Below are positions 10,803 to 18,789 of a stretch of 64,000 nt of DNA, one piece after another. The notes beneath the pieces were generated by a model. The model saw only the letters and a list, made by a program, of their open reading frames with translations. It made no database searches and was not told where the DNA came from. The DNA is from CAJBVW01 sp964457335. GTDB taxonomy: Bacteria; Myxococcota_A; UBA796; SXON01. The position numbers and the translations under genes were made by a program. The stretch's first letter is position 1. Every line of letters starts with the position of its first letter. The stretch is taken from NCBI GenBank assembly GCA_964457335.1, contig CAYWGD010000023.1, positions 1-64,000 of the forward strand, given 5' to 3'.

Positions 10803-13658
10803 ATGTCCCGCATGTTCTGGCTCCTGTCCGTCGCGATGGCTCGCGAGGCCGCGTGGCGATGGGTCACCGCGGACCAGGGGCTCGTCTCCGAGCACGTCAA
10901 CGACGTGGTCCAGGGCCCGGACGGCATGATGTGGATCGCGACGCACGGCGGCGTGTACCGCTGGGACGGGCAGCGCGCCGTGCGCCAGGACGGGGGCGCG
11001 CTCGGCATCGAGGTCTCCCACATCGTGTTCGACGCCGCCGGCACGCTGCACGCCCGCGACGCCTACCGCGGCTTGTGGCGCTTCGGGCCCGGGGGCGCCG
11101 TGAAGGTGGAGGCTCCGCCGGTCGACGACCTCGCCGTGGACCGCGGGCGCGTCCTCGTGCTGGCCGAGAACACCGCGTGGCGCGTCACGGAGGCGGGGCT
11201 CGAGGCGCTCCCCGTGGCGCTCCCGCGCTGGACACGGGTGCTCCGCGCCGACGGCGCCACGGTCGTCGCCGGCACCCAGGACGCCTTCTGGCTCGTCGAG
11301 CCCGGCCTGCGGCCGCACAAGATCGCGGACGCCACGATCGCGATCGACGCCGCGCCGGCCGGCGACGGCACGTGGTGGCTCCTCGACGTCCTGGGGACCG
11401 TGCGCCGGGTACACACGAGCGGCGCCCCGATCACCGAGGTGAACCGGACGGGGCGCGGGCTGCGGATCACCGTGCGGCACGGCGACGCCTGGGTCGGCTA
11501 CGACAACGGCTTCGTGCGCGTCGGCCTCGAGGACTCGACGGACACCTGGGGCACGAGCCGGGGCGTGCACACCGGCGGGCGCATCTGGTTCGACGACGAG
11601 GGCAGCCTCTGGCTCGCGACGTTCCGCGGGCTCGGGCAGCTCCCGGACGTGGGCTCGGCGCTCTACGACCGCGACGACGGGCTCCCCGGGGAGGCGCTCC
11701 GCGACCTGGAGCTCGTCGGCGACACGCTCTGGGTGTCGGGCTGGGGCGGGCTCGTCCGGATGCCGGCGGGCGGCGGCGTCCTCGCCCCCTGGGACGAGCT
11801 GGTCCTGAAGGGGCGGCTCTGCGCGGACGGCGCGGGTGGTGTGTGGGGAGTGGGGACCGACGGGCCGGACGGACCCGCGCGCTTCGTGCGGATCGACGCG
11901 GCGGGCACCCGCACGTGGCCCGCCGTGTCGCGCTCCCACTTCCTCGACGACTGCGAGCCCGCCGGCGACGGGAGCGTCTGGATCACCGCGGCGGACGGCC
12001 TCTGGCGGGCCGGGCCGGACGCCGCGCCCCGGCGCGTGGCGGAGTGGCCCACCCGGGCGATCGAGCGCGAGACGAAGGGCCTCGCGGTGGCGCCCGACGG
12101 CAGCGTGTGGGCGGCCGGGGGGGAGACGGTGTGCCACCTCCGGGAGGCGTGGACGTGCGAGACGCTCGGGCGGGGCGCGCACGTGACGGACATCGAGGTG
12201 ACGGCGAGCGGGGCGCCGTGGGTGGCCAACGCGCTCGACGGCGTGCTGCGCCGCGGAGCGGCGGGGTGGGAGCCGATCCCGGGCGTCGCGGCCCTCCCGT
12301 CGCGGTCGGTGCTCGGCCTCGCGCGATCGCCGCGCGGCGGGATCTGGGTGCTCGGGCACGGCGTGGTCACCCGGGTCGAGGAGGACGCCTCCGACGCGGG
12401 CTGGCGCGAGGTGGAGACGCTCGCCGCGTGGCTCGGCCACCTCGTGTCGGGCGCCGCCGATCTCGTGGAGCTCCCCGACGGCGGCATGTGGATCGCCCAC
12501 AACGGCGGGCTCACCCAGGTGTCCGCCGGGTCCCGGGAGCCGCCGAGCGAGCCGCCGGGGGTGACGCTCCTGGAGCTCCGGGTGGACGGGCGGCGCGTCG
12601 ACCCAGGGGCGGACACGGCGACCGGGCCTCCCGCGGTCGCGGCCGGCGCGCCCGGCGGCGCCGTCGCGCGCGCCGTGCTCCCCTCCCCCCGCTCGGGCGT
12701 GCTGCTGCGCTTCGTGGCGCCCACGTGGCGCGCCCCGTCGCTCGTCCGCTACCGCGTGCGCGTCGGGGACGGCGCGTGGCGCGAGCTCGGCGGCCGCGGC
12801 GAGCTCGAGCTCGGGGACCTCCGCGCCGGCCGGTACACGGTCGAGGTCGCGGCGAGCCTCGACGGGCGCCGGTGGAGCGCCGAGCCGCTTCGCGTCGCGC
12901 TCGACGTGCCGCTCCCCTGGCACCGGCGCCCCACGGTGTGGGCGGGCGCCGCGGCGCTCGTGGCGCTCGTCGCGATGGGGGCCGAGCGGGCGCGCGGCCG
13001 GGTCGAGCGGCGCATCGAGCGGCTGCGCACCCGCGTGGCCCTCGACCTGCACGACGAGATCGGCGCCGGCCTCGGCGCCATCGGGCTCCTCGCGGGCCTG
13101 ACGGGGCGCGCGGACCTCCCCGCGGACGCGCGGGCCGAAGCCGCCGGGCGCGTGGCCCGCATCGCCGGGGCGCTCGGCGGCGCGATGCGCGGCATCGTCT
13201 GGTCGCTCCGGCCCGAGAGCGCGCGGATGGACGCGCTCGGGCGGTACCTCGGCGAGCAGGCGCGGGCGCTCTTGCCGGAGCTCCACCACGCAGGCGGCCT
13301 CTCGCTCTCGCTCCCCGACGAGCCCGTGCCGATCGACCTCGACGTGCTCCGGGCCGTGCAGCTCGTCGGGTTGGAGGCGCTCCACAACGTGGCCCGGCAC
13401 GCCGCCGCGCGCCGGGTGCACGTGAAGCTCGGCCGCGACGCGCGCGGCTGGGCGCTCGTCGTCGAGGACGACGGGGCGGGCCTCGGCGGCGGGGTGGCCG
13501 ACGCCGCGGACGCCGGCAACGGGCTGTTGTCCCTGCGCATGCGCGCGGAGCAGGTGGGGGGGCGCCTGGAGATCGGGCCCGGCGCGGCCGGCGGCACGCG
13601 CGTGCGGCTCTGGTTCGTCTCCGTCCGGTCGCGTTGGACGGGCAGGAGGTCCGAATGA
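10803..13658 (+). CDS. Propeller-sensor histidine kinase (HisKA_3 type)
   Basis: A 951-aa membrane sensor kinase. Residues about 20-560 are a seven-bladed-type regulator propeller with recurrent GxxWxAT and GxxW motifs (WIATHGG, WLATFRG, WITAADG, WIAHNGG). Then come a Y_Y_Y-like beta domain (about 580-700), one transmembrane helix (about 715-735), a DHp helix with phospho-acceptor His in LDLHDEIGAGLG near residue 750, and an HATPase domain (EALHNVARHA, VEDDGAGLG). A periplasmic propeller and cytosolic kinase is the known topology. The stop overlaps the start of the LuxR-type regulator by 4 nt (ATGA), so the pair is translationally coupled and almost certainly cognate. An ATG at 10812 is an alternative start. 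Confidence 0.93.
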   Translation: MSRMFWLLSVAMAREAAWRWVTADQGLVSEHVNDVVQGPDGMMWIATHGGVYRWDGQRAVRQDGGALGIEVSHIVFDAAGTLHARDAYRGLWRFGPGGAVKVEAPPVDDLAVDRGRVLVLAENTAWRVTEAGLEALPVALPRWTRVLRADGATVVAGTQDAFWLVEPGLRPHKIADATIAIDAAPAGDGTWWLLDVLGTVRRVHTSGAPITEVNRTGRGLRITVRHGDAWVGYDNGFVRVGLEDSTDTWGTSRGVHTGGRIWFDDEGSLWLATFRGLGQLPDVGSALYDRDDGLPGEALRDLELVGDTLWVSGWGGLVRMPAGGGVLAPWDELVLKGRLCADGAGGVWGVGTDGPDGPARFVRIDAAGTRTWPAVSRSHFLDDCEPAGDGSVWITAADGLWRAGPDAAPRRVAEWPTRAIERETKGLAVAPDGSVWAAGGETVCHLREAWTCETLGRGAHVTDIEVTASGAPWVANALDGVLRRGAAGWEPIPGVAALPSRSVLGLARSPRGGIWVLGHGVVTRVEEDASDAGWREVETLAAWLGHLVSGAADLVELPDGGMWIAHNGGLTQVSAGSREPPSEPPGVTLLELRVDGRRVDPGADTATGPPAVAAGAPGGAVARAVLPSPRSGVLLRFVAPTWRAPSLVRYRVRVGDGAWRELGGRGELELGDLRAGRYTVEVAASLDGRRWSAEPLRVALDVPLPWHRRPTVWAGAAALVALVAMGAERARGRVERRIERLRTRVALDLHDEIGAGLGAIGLLAGLTGRADLPADARAEAAGRVARIAGALGGAMRGIVWSLRPESARMDALGRYLGEQARALLPELHHAGGLSLSLPDEPVPIDLDVLRAVQLVGLEALHNVARHAAARRVHVKLGRDARGWALVVEDDGAGLGGGVADAADAGNGLLSLRMRAEQVGGRLEIGPGAAGGTRVRLWFVSVRSRWTGRRSE

Positions 13659-14314
13659 GCGTCCGCGTCGCGATCGTGGAGGACCAGGCCTCCTTCCGAC
13701 AGGCCCTGGAGCTGGTGCTCGCGCACACGCCTGGCTTCGAGCTCGCGGGGAGCTTCCCGAGCGTCGAGGAGCTCACCCGCGCGCTCGACGACCCCCGCGC
13801 GCTCGCGCGGCGCTGGGACGTGGTCGTCATGGACCTCGACCTGCCCGGGGCGAGCGGGCTCGAGGGGACGCGGCGCGTGAAGCGGCGGTCGCCCGACACG
13901 GCCGTGCTCGTGTGCACGGTGTTCGAGGAGGCGGCCACGCTCGTGGAGGCGATCGGCGCGGGCGCGGACGGCTACGTCGTGAAGGGCGCGCCGCTCGACA
14001 CGCTGCTCGAGCAGGTGCGGACCGTCGCCCACGGCGGGGGCATCCTCTCCGCCACCGTCGCCCGCACCCTGCTCGAGGTGGTCCGCGGCCAGGCCGCCGA
14101 CGCCGGCCCCGCCCCCGCCCGCCTCGACCTCACCGACCGTGAGCGCGACGTGCTCCGCTGCCTCGTGGACGGGATGAGCTACAAGCAGGCGGCCGACGCG
14201 CTCGACGTGAGCCCGAACACGGTGCGGACGCACGTGAAGGCGCTCTACCGCAAGCTCCAGGTGCAGAACGTGGCGGAGGCGGTGAGCCGGGCGATCCGGC
14301 AGCGGCTGGTCTGA
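13655..14314 (+). CDS. NarL/FixJ-family response regulator
   Basis: A 219-aa regulator. The receiver domain has the acidic pocket EDQ near residue 9, phospho-acceptor Asp60 in VVVMDLDLPG, and the conserved Lys of YVVKGAP. The C-terminal LuxR helix-turn-helix is at residues about 150-215 (LTDRERDVLRCLVDG, SPNTVRTHVKALYRKL). A strong aggaggt precedes the ATG, which overlaps the kinase stop codon. It is the transcriptional output of the propeller kinase; targets are unknown. It converges with the minus-strand operon ending at 14321. Confidence 0.95.
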   Translation: MSVRVAIVEDQASFRQALELVLAHTPGFELAGSFPSVEELTRALDDPRALARRWDVVVMDLDLPGASGLEGTRRVKRRSPDTAVLVCTVFEEAATLVEAIGAGADGYVVKGAPLDTLLEQVRTVAHGGGILSATVARTLLEVVRGQAADAGPAPARLDLTDRERDVLRCLVDGMSYKQAADALDVSPNTVRTHVKALYRKLQVQNVAEAVSRAIRQRLV

Positions 14315-14320
14315 ACCGCT

Positions 14321-14713
14321 TCACCGCCCGGCCCGGGCCGACAGCGCCACGCCCACGAGGAGCACGCACGCGCTCCCGACGTGGAACGGCCCCGCCGACG
14401 CCCCGACGGCGGCGAGGGCCCCGCCGGCGGCGACCCCGTCGAAGGCGTCCGCGCCCGCGACCACGTGGTAGCCCGCGAGGAAGACGGCGAGCGTGCGCAG
14501 CGCCGCGGCGTCGAGGCGGCGGAGCGCCCACAGCGTGAAGAGCGCGGTGGTGGCGTTCGTGAAGCCGGCGAGCCGGAAGCCGAGGCGGCCCGCGTCGTCG
14601 AGCGGCGCGTGCACCACCTGCTCCGCGAAGAGCGCGAAGCCGACACCGCCGAGCAGGAGCTGCGCCGCGGCGTTGAGGGCCAGCGGCGCCTGGATCCAGC
14701 GGGCGCTCCTCAT
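14321..14713 (-). CDS. Small four-helix membrane protein
   Basis: A 130-aa hydrophobic protein with four likely transmembrane helices and no recognised motif. The ATG at 14713 overlaps the stop of the KASIII-like gene by 4 nt, making it the last gene of the SnoaL/ThDP/KASIII operon. The coupling suggests a role with that pathway, such as export or membrane anchoring; this is inference only. Confidence 0.7.
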   Translation of the reverse strand: MRSARWIQAPLALNAAAQLLLGGVGFALFAEQVVHAPLDDAGRLGFRLAGFTNATTALFTLWALRRLDAAALRTLAVFLAGYHVVAGADAFDGVAAGGALAAVGASAGPFHVGSACVLLVGVALSARAGR

Positions 14714-15792
14714 GCGGTGTGGGCGATCGGCCCGGCCCGGAGCACGGTCGCGCCCGAGGACGACACCGACCCCATCGTGAACAGCACCACGAGGTCGCCC
14801 GCGCGCACCTTCCCCTCGGCGAGCCCGTGGTGCAGGAGGAACGCGGGGAACGGGGCGCCGAGGTTCGCGTAGCGCGGGAAGAGGTCGATCGTCCGCGCGG
14901 GGTCGATCTCCAGCGCGCGCACGCACAGCCGCGCGAACCACGCGAGCGGCGTCGAGAAGCCCCAGTACACGACCTGCTCGGGCGCCACGCCGGCGCGCTC
15001 CAGGGCGGCGGCGCAGAGCCGGCGCACCAGCGCGGGGCTCGACGCCTCGCGCAGCGGCCGCCCGCCGGCCGGCCCGACGGCCATCCGCACGCACGGCCGC
15101 CCGTCGGCGCCCACCTGCAGCGCGTGCTCGAACACGCCGCAGGTCTCCGCGGTGTTCTCGGCGTAGCTCCCGAGCAGCCCCTCCCGGTCGTCGCGCGCGG
15201 GCCCCACGACCCACGCGGCCGCGGCGTCGCTGCTGATCCAGCCGAGCGTGCCGGCGGGGTCGGTGTGCCGCGAGTTCGTCGAGGAGAGCACCACCAGGAC
15301 GCGCCGGAACGTCCCCGCCACGACGAGCGCCTGCGCCAGCTGGAGGCACGCCGTGCCGCTCGAGCAGGCCGACTCGACGTTGTACGCGGGCGCCGTCACG
15401 CCCAGCGCCCGCGCGAGCAGCACCGCGTCCCCCGGCGCGACGAAGCGCTCGGGCAGCCACGAGGCGCAGAGGATCGCGTCCACGTCGCGCGCGTCGAGCC
15501 CCGCCAGCGCGATCGCCGCGCGGGCCACCTCCTCCTCCAGGCCGAGCGCGGTCTCCCCCGGCGCGAGGAGCCAGCGCACCTGCGCGCCGCGGAAGGGATC
15601 GTCGGCGTAGCGGGCCATCTCGGCGTCGAAGCCGCTCGACCGCTCGGTCCCGTCGGTGGTGGAGAAGGCCCGGGCGAGGCCCTTCTCCCTCGCCGTGGCC
15701 AGCACCTCGGGCCGGTGGGCCAGGTACCAGTCGTTCGTCCGCCGCTCGCCGCCCCGGCGTACCGCGACGCTCCAGATCGCGGCGCGGGTCAC
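14710..15792 (-). CDS. KASIII (FabH)-like enzyme with non-canonical triad
   Basis: A 360-aa thiolase-fold protein beginning at GTG 15792, which overlaps the ThDP gene stop. The nucleophile is Cys143 in ESACSSGTACL. The DWLVPHQAN block of FabH is replaced by VYWGFSTPLAW, so the catalytic His is missing (Thr/Ser in its place), whereas the Asn of GNTSAAS is kept (RYANLGAP). The Gly-rich C-terminus (TMGSVSSSG) is present. KASIII relatives outside fatty-acid synthesis act as acyl or condensation enzymes in secondary metabolism. Loss of the His argues against ordinary decarboxylative condensation. Being inside a coupled operon with a ThDP enzyme points to a specialised product. Confidence 0.82.
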   Translation of the reverse strand: MTRAAIWSVAVRRGGERRTNDWYLAHRPEVLATAREKGLARAFSTTDGTERSSGFDAEMARYADDPFRGAQVRWLLAPGETALGLEEEVARAAIALAGLDARDVDAILCASWLPERFVAPGDAVLLARALGVTAPAYNVESACSSGTACLQLAQALVVAGTFRRVLVVLSSTNSRHTDPAGTLGWISSDAAAAWVVGPARDDREGLLGSYAENTAETCGVFEHALQVGADGRPCVRMAVGPAGGRPLREASSPALVRRLCAAALERAGVAPEQVVYWGFSTPLAWFARLCVRALEIDPARTIDLFPRYANLGAPFPAFLLHHGLAEGKVRAGDLVVLFTMGSVSSSGATVLRAGPIAHTA

Positions 15793-17490
15793 GTCGCCTC
15801 CGCGGCGGCGGCCCAGGTGAGCGACCGCACGCGCCGGCCGATCGGCGCCGGCTCGTCCCGGTCGACGAGCACGTCGACCAGCGCGGGGCCGGGGAGCGTG
15901 ACCGCGCGCGCGAGCGCCGCGGCGAGCTCCTCCTCGCTCGCGACCCGCTCCGCGCGCATCCCCATGGCGCGGGCCACCGCGGCGAAGTCGACCGGGGCCA
16001 GCCCGGTGGGCGTGCCGGGGAGCCCGTTGCCGTCGAGGCCCTGGCGGCACATGCCGTACTGCGAGTCGTTGAGCACGACCCACGTGGCCGGGAGGCCGTC
16101 ACGCACGGCGGTGGCGAGCTCGTTGCCCATGAGCACGGCGCCGTCCCCGACGAGCGCGACCGTTCGCCGACCGGCCGCCGCGGGCCCGATGGCGCCGCCC
16201 GTGGCGTGCCCCATCGAGCCCCAGCCCACGCTGATCCGGAGGCGCGGCCGGTCGGCGGTGGATCGCCCACGCGAAGCTGTTGCCCGACTCGGCGAGCACG
16301 AGCGCGTCGGAGCCGTCGACCACCACGCGCTGCACGGTGTCGAGCAGGAAGCTCGGCCGCACCGGGCCGAGCTTCCGGGGCGGGCCCGCGACGACCACCG
16401 CGGGGCGGGGCGCCACCGGCGGGACCTCGGGCAGGCGCTCCAGGAGGTCCCGGAGGAAGGGGGCCACCGACGCCTGGACGGCGACGAGCGGCGCGGAGGG
16501 GTACGCCCCCGCGGCGAGCTCGCCCGTGTCGCTCACCTGGACGAGGAGCCGCGTCGGGCGGAGCGCGTCCGTCCAGCCGCTCGACGCCTCGCCCAGGTGC
16601 GTCCCCAGCGCGAGCACCACCTCCGGCCGCTCCACGAGCGCGGCCTCGGCGGAGTCGTGCCCGCCGACGCCGAGCACGCCCACGCAGCGCGGGTGGCGCT
16701 CGGAGAGGATGCCCTTGCCGCGCGGCGTCGAGGCCGCGAGCCACCCCGTGCGCTCGACGAGCGCGCGCACCTCGGCCGCGGCGTCGCGCGCGCCGAAGCC
16801 CACCACCACGAACCCCCGGCGGGCCGCGAGCGCGGCGATCGCGTCGACCATCGCGGGGTCGACGCGCGCCCCGGCGAGCCGCACGGGGCCGACCGGGAGG
16901 GGCTCGTGGGACACCTCGGCCTGCACGTCGCTCGCGAGCCCGAGGTGCACGACCGCCCCGCCCGGCCGGGCGAGCGCCTCCGCAGCCCGTTGCAGCGCCG
17001 GGGCGAGCATGCGCGCGTCGGTGATCAGGGCCGCCTCGTCGAACAGCGGGCCCGCCTGGTAGAGGCCCGAGAGCGGCCCGCCCTCGGCGGTCTCCTGCGT
17101 GGCGCCGCGCAGCCGGCGGCTCACGGGGGTTGCGGCCGACAGCACGATCACCCGGGCGCCCTCCTGCCGCGCCGCGACGATCCCGGTGAGCGCGTTGGTG
17201 AGGCCGGGGCCCGTCGTCGTGAACACCGCGACGGGCGCGCCGGTCTCGAGGGACGCCTCGGTCGCGGCGAAGGCGGCGCTCGACTCGTGGGCGGTGTGGA
17301 CGACGCGGAGGCCGGGGGCGTGGCCGAGCGCGTGCCAGAGGTGGGCCACCGCGCCGCCGGTCACGCCGAACGCGAGGCGGACGCCCTGCGCGAGGAGCCA
17401 GTCGACCACGCGATCGGCCCCCCGCCGCGCGGGCGCGGGCCGACGGAGCTCGGTGGTGGGGTCGGGGAGCGAGAAGGGGTCGACGAGCAT
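15789..17490 (-). pseudogene. ThDP-dependent acetolactate-synthase-like enzyme, split by a +1 frameshift
   Basis: The ATG at 17490 starts a frame with the ThDP N-terminal domain (catalytic Glu in HTAHESSAAFAA) and the middle domain, running to ESGNSFAWAIHR. The C-terminal ThDP-binding domain (VGWGSMGHATGGAIGP, then GDGAVLMGNELATAV and WVVLNDSQYGM) follows in another frame. The switch is at about 16251-16257 and needs one extra base; the locus is 1702 bp, 567 codons plus one base. Corrected, the protein would be about 566 aa, normal for the family. Both ends overlap their neighbours by 4 nt, as an intact operon member would. It may be a recent pseudogene, a sequence error or a slippage site. 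Family reactions are decarboxylation or acyloin/acetolactate-type carboligation of 2-oxo acids. Confidence 0.85.
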
Positions 17491-17900
17491 CACGCCACCA
17501 CGCCGAGCTGGCGGAGGAGCGCGAGCTCGTCGGCGACGCGCCAGAGCTCGACCAGCCGTCCGTCCTGGAAGCGGAGGATGCCCGCTTCGCGCATCTCGAC
17601 GGCCCGCCCGGTGGCGGGCAGGCCCATGAAGTCGCCCCGGTGCGTGCCGCGCACGGTCCACCGGGCGCCGACGCGGTCCCCCTCGACCACGAGGTCGTCC
17701 GGCGTGCTCGTCCAGTCCGGGAACGCGGCGCGGATCATGCCGAGGCCGAGGACGAAGCCCTCGCGGCCGGGCGGCCCGCCGCGGTGGTCGACGTAGTCGG
17801 GCGCGACGAGCTCCTCGACGCGGGCGAGGTCGCCGGTGGAGATGAGCGCGAACACGGCGCGCGCCTGCTGGCGCAAGAACTCGGCGGACGGGCTGGACAC
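17490..17900 (-). CDS. SnoaL-like ester cyclase / NTF2-fold protein
   Basis: A 136-aa cytoplasmic protein with the SnoaL-type pattern: an N-terminal helix pair, VAPDYVDHRGGPPGREGF, FPDWTSTPDDLVVEGDRVGARW, and MREAGILRFQDGRLVELW. SnoaL relatives are small alpha+beta-barrel cyclases, hydroxylases or isomerases, often in polyketide pathways. First gene of the four-gene coupled operon (17900 to 14321), with 151 bp of divergent spacer to the glycosyltransferase. Its presence strengthens a biosynthetic reading of the operon. Confidence 0.8.
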   Translation of the reverse strand: MSSPSAEFLRQQARAVFALISTGDLARVEELVAPDYVDHRGGPPGREGFVLGLGMIRAAFPDWTSTPDDLVVEGDRVGARWTVRGTHRGDFMGLPATGRAVEMREAGILRFQDGRLVELWRVADELALLRQLGVVA

Positions 17901-18051
17901 GAGGCCTCCGGGGAAGTGCTCGTGACCGTACCGGCCGGACGTGGCCGCGTCGTCTCACATGATCGGGTGAGCCGCGCGGCGGATGCGCACGGGCTCGAAC
18001 GACCGGGGCACGGGCGAACACCCGATCCGCTCCCGACGGTACACTCCCGAC

Positions 18052-18774
18052 GTGCGCATCTCCTGCATCATGCCGACCCGCGACCGCGCGCCCTTCGTGC
18101 CGCTCGCGCTCGAGTGGTTCGACGCCCAGGACTGGCCCGACACCGAGCTCGTCGTGGTGGACGACGGCGACGAGCCCGTGGGTGCGCTCGTCGAGCGCCA
18201 CCCCCGCGCGCGGTACCTGCGCGCGCCGCGGTGCTCGATCGGCGCGAAGCGGAACCTCGCGGTCGCGCACGCGACCGGCGCGCTCGTGGCCCACTGGGAC
18301 GACGACGACTGGTCCGCACCCGACCGCCTGAGCCGGCAGGCCGCGCCGATCCTCGCCGGGACGGCGGACATCTGCGGTTTCGACGCCCGGCTCCTGCTCC
18401 ACCTGCCGACGGCGAGCGTCTGGGGCCCGGCGGGGCGGCGCCGCAAGGCCGCGGCGGACATGCCGGCCCTGGCCACGATCCTCTGGCGGCGCGCGCTCTG
18501 GGAGGCCGGCGCCCGCTACCCCGACCAGGACGTGGGCGAGGACGCCGTGTTCCTCGCCGCGGCCCGGCGGATGGGGGCGCGGCTGCGGACGCTCCGGAAC
18601 GACGGCGCGTGGGCCTACGGCCGGCACGGCGGCAACACCTGGCGCTTCGAGCAGGGGCGCGCGCTCGGCGCCATCGGGTGGGGCCTCGCGCGGCCTCCGC
18701 CGGCGCTGCGGCGCGCGGACGTGGAGCGGATGGCCGCGGCCGCCGCGGCGTGTGGCCGGCCTCCCGGCGCTTGA
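18052..18774 (+). CDS. Family 2 glycosyltransferase
   Basis: Starting at GTG 18052 the 240-aa protein begins VRISCIMPTRDRAPFVPLAL, the usual GT-A N-terminus; the upstream in-frame ATG at 17983 would add 23 residues without similarity to the fold. Motifs: LVVVDDGDEP, SIGAKRNLAV, and the metal-binding WDDDDWSAPDRL, followed by VGEDAVFLAAARR (acceptor-side acidic motif). No membrane helix is seen. It transfers a sugar from a nucleotide donor to an unknown acceptor. It ends 15 bp before the convergent FG-GAP lipoprotein. Confidence 0.88.
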   Translation: MRISCIMPTRDRAPFVPLALEWFDAQDWPDTELVVVDDGDEPVGALVERHPRARYLRAPRCSIGAKRNLAVAHATGALVAHWDDDDWSAPDRLSRQAAPILAGTADICGFDARLLLHLPTASVWGPAGRRRKAAADMPALATILWRRALWEAGARYPDQDVGEDAVFLAAARRMGARLRTLRNDGAWAYGRHGGNTWRFEQGRALGAIGWGLARPPPALRRADVERMAAAAAACGRPPGA

Positions 18775-18789
18775 CCACCCGAGCGCCCG

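Noticed and set aside
16251..16257. Programmed frameshifting in the ThDP gene as the preferred explanation
   Set aside because: There is no heptameric slip sequence, stop codon or downstream pseudoknot that I can recognise at the junction; mutation or sequence error is simpler.
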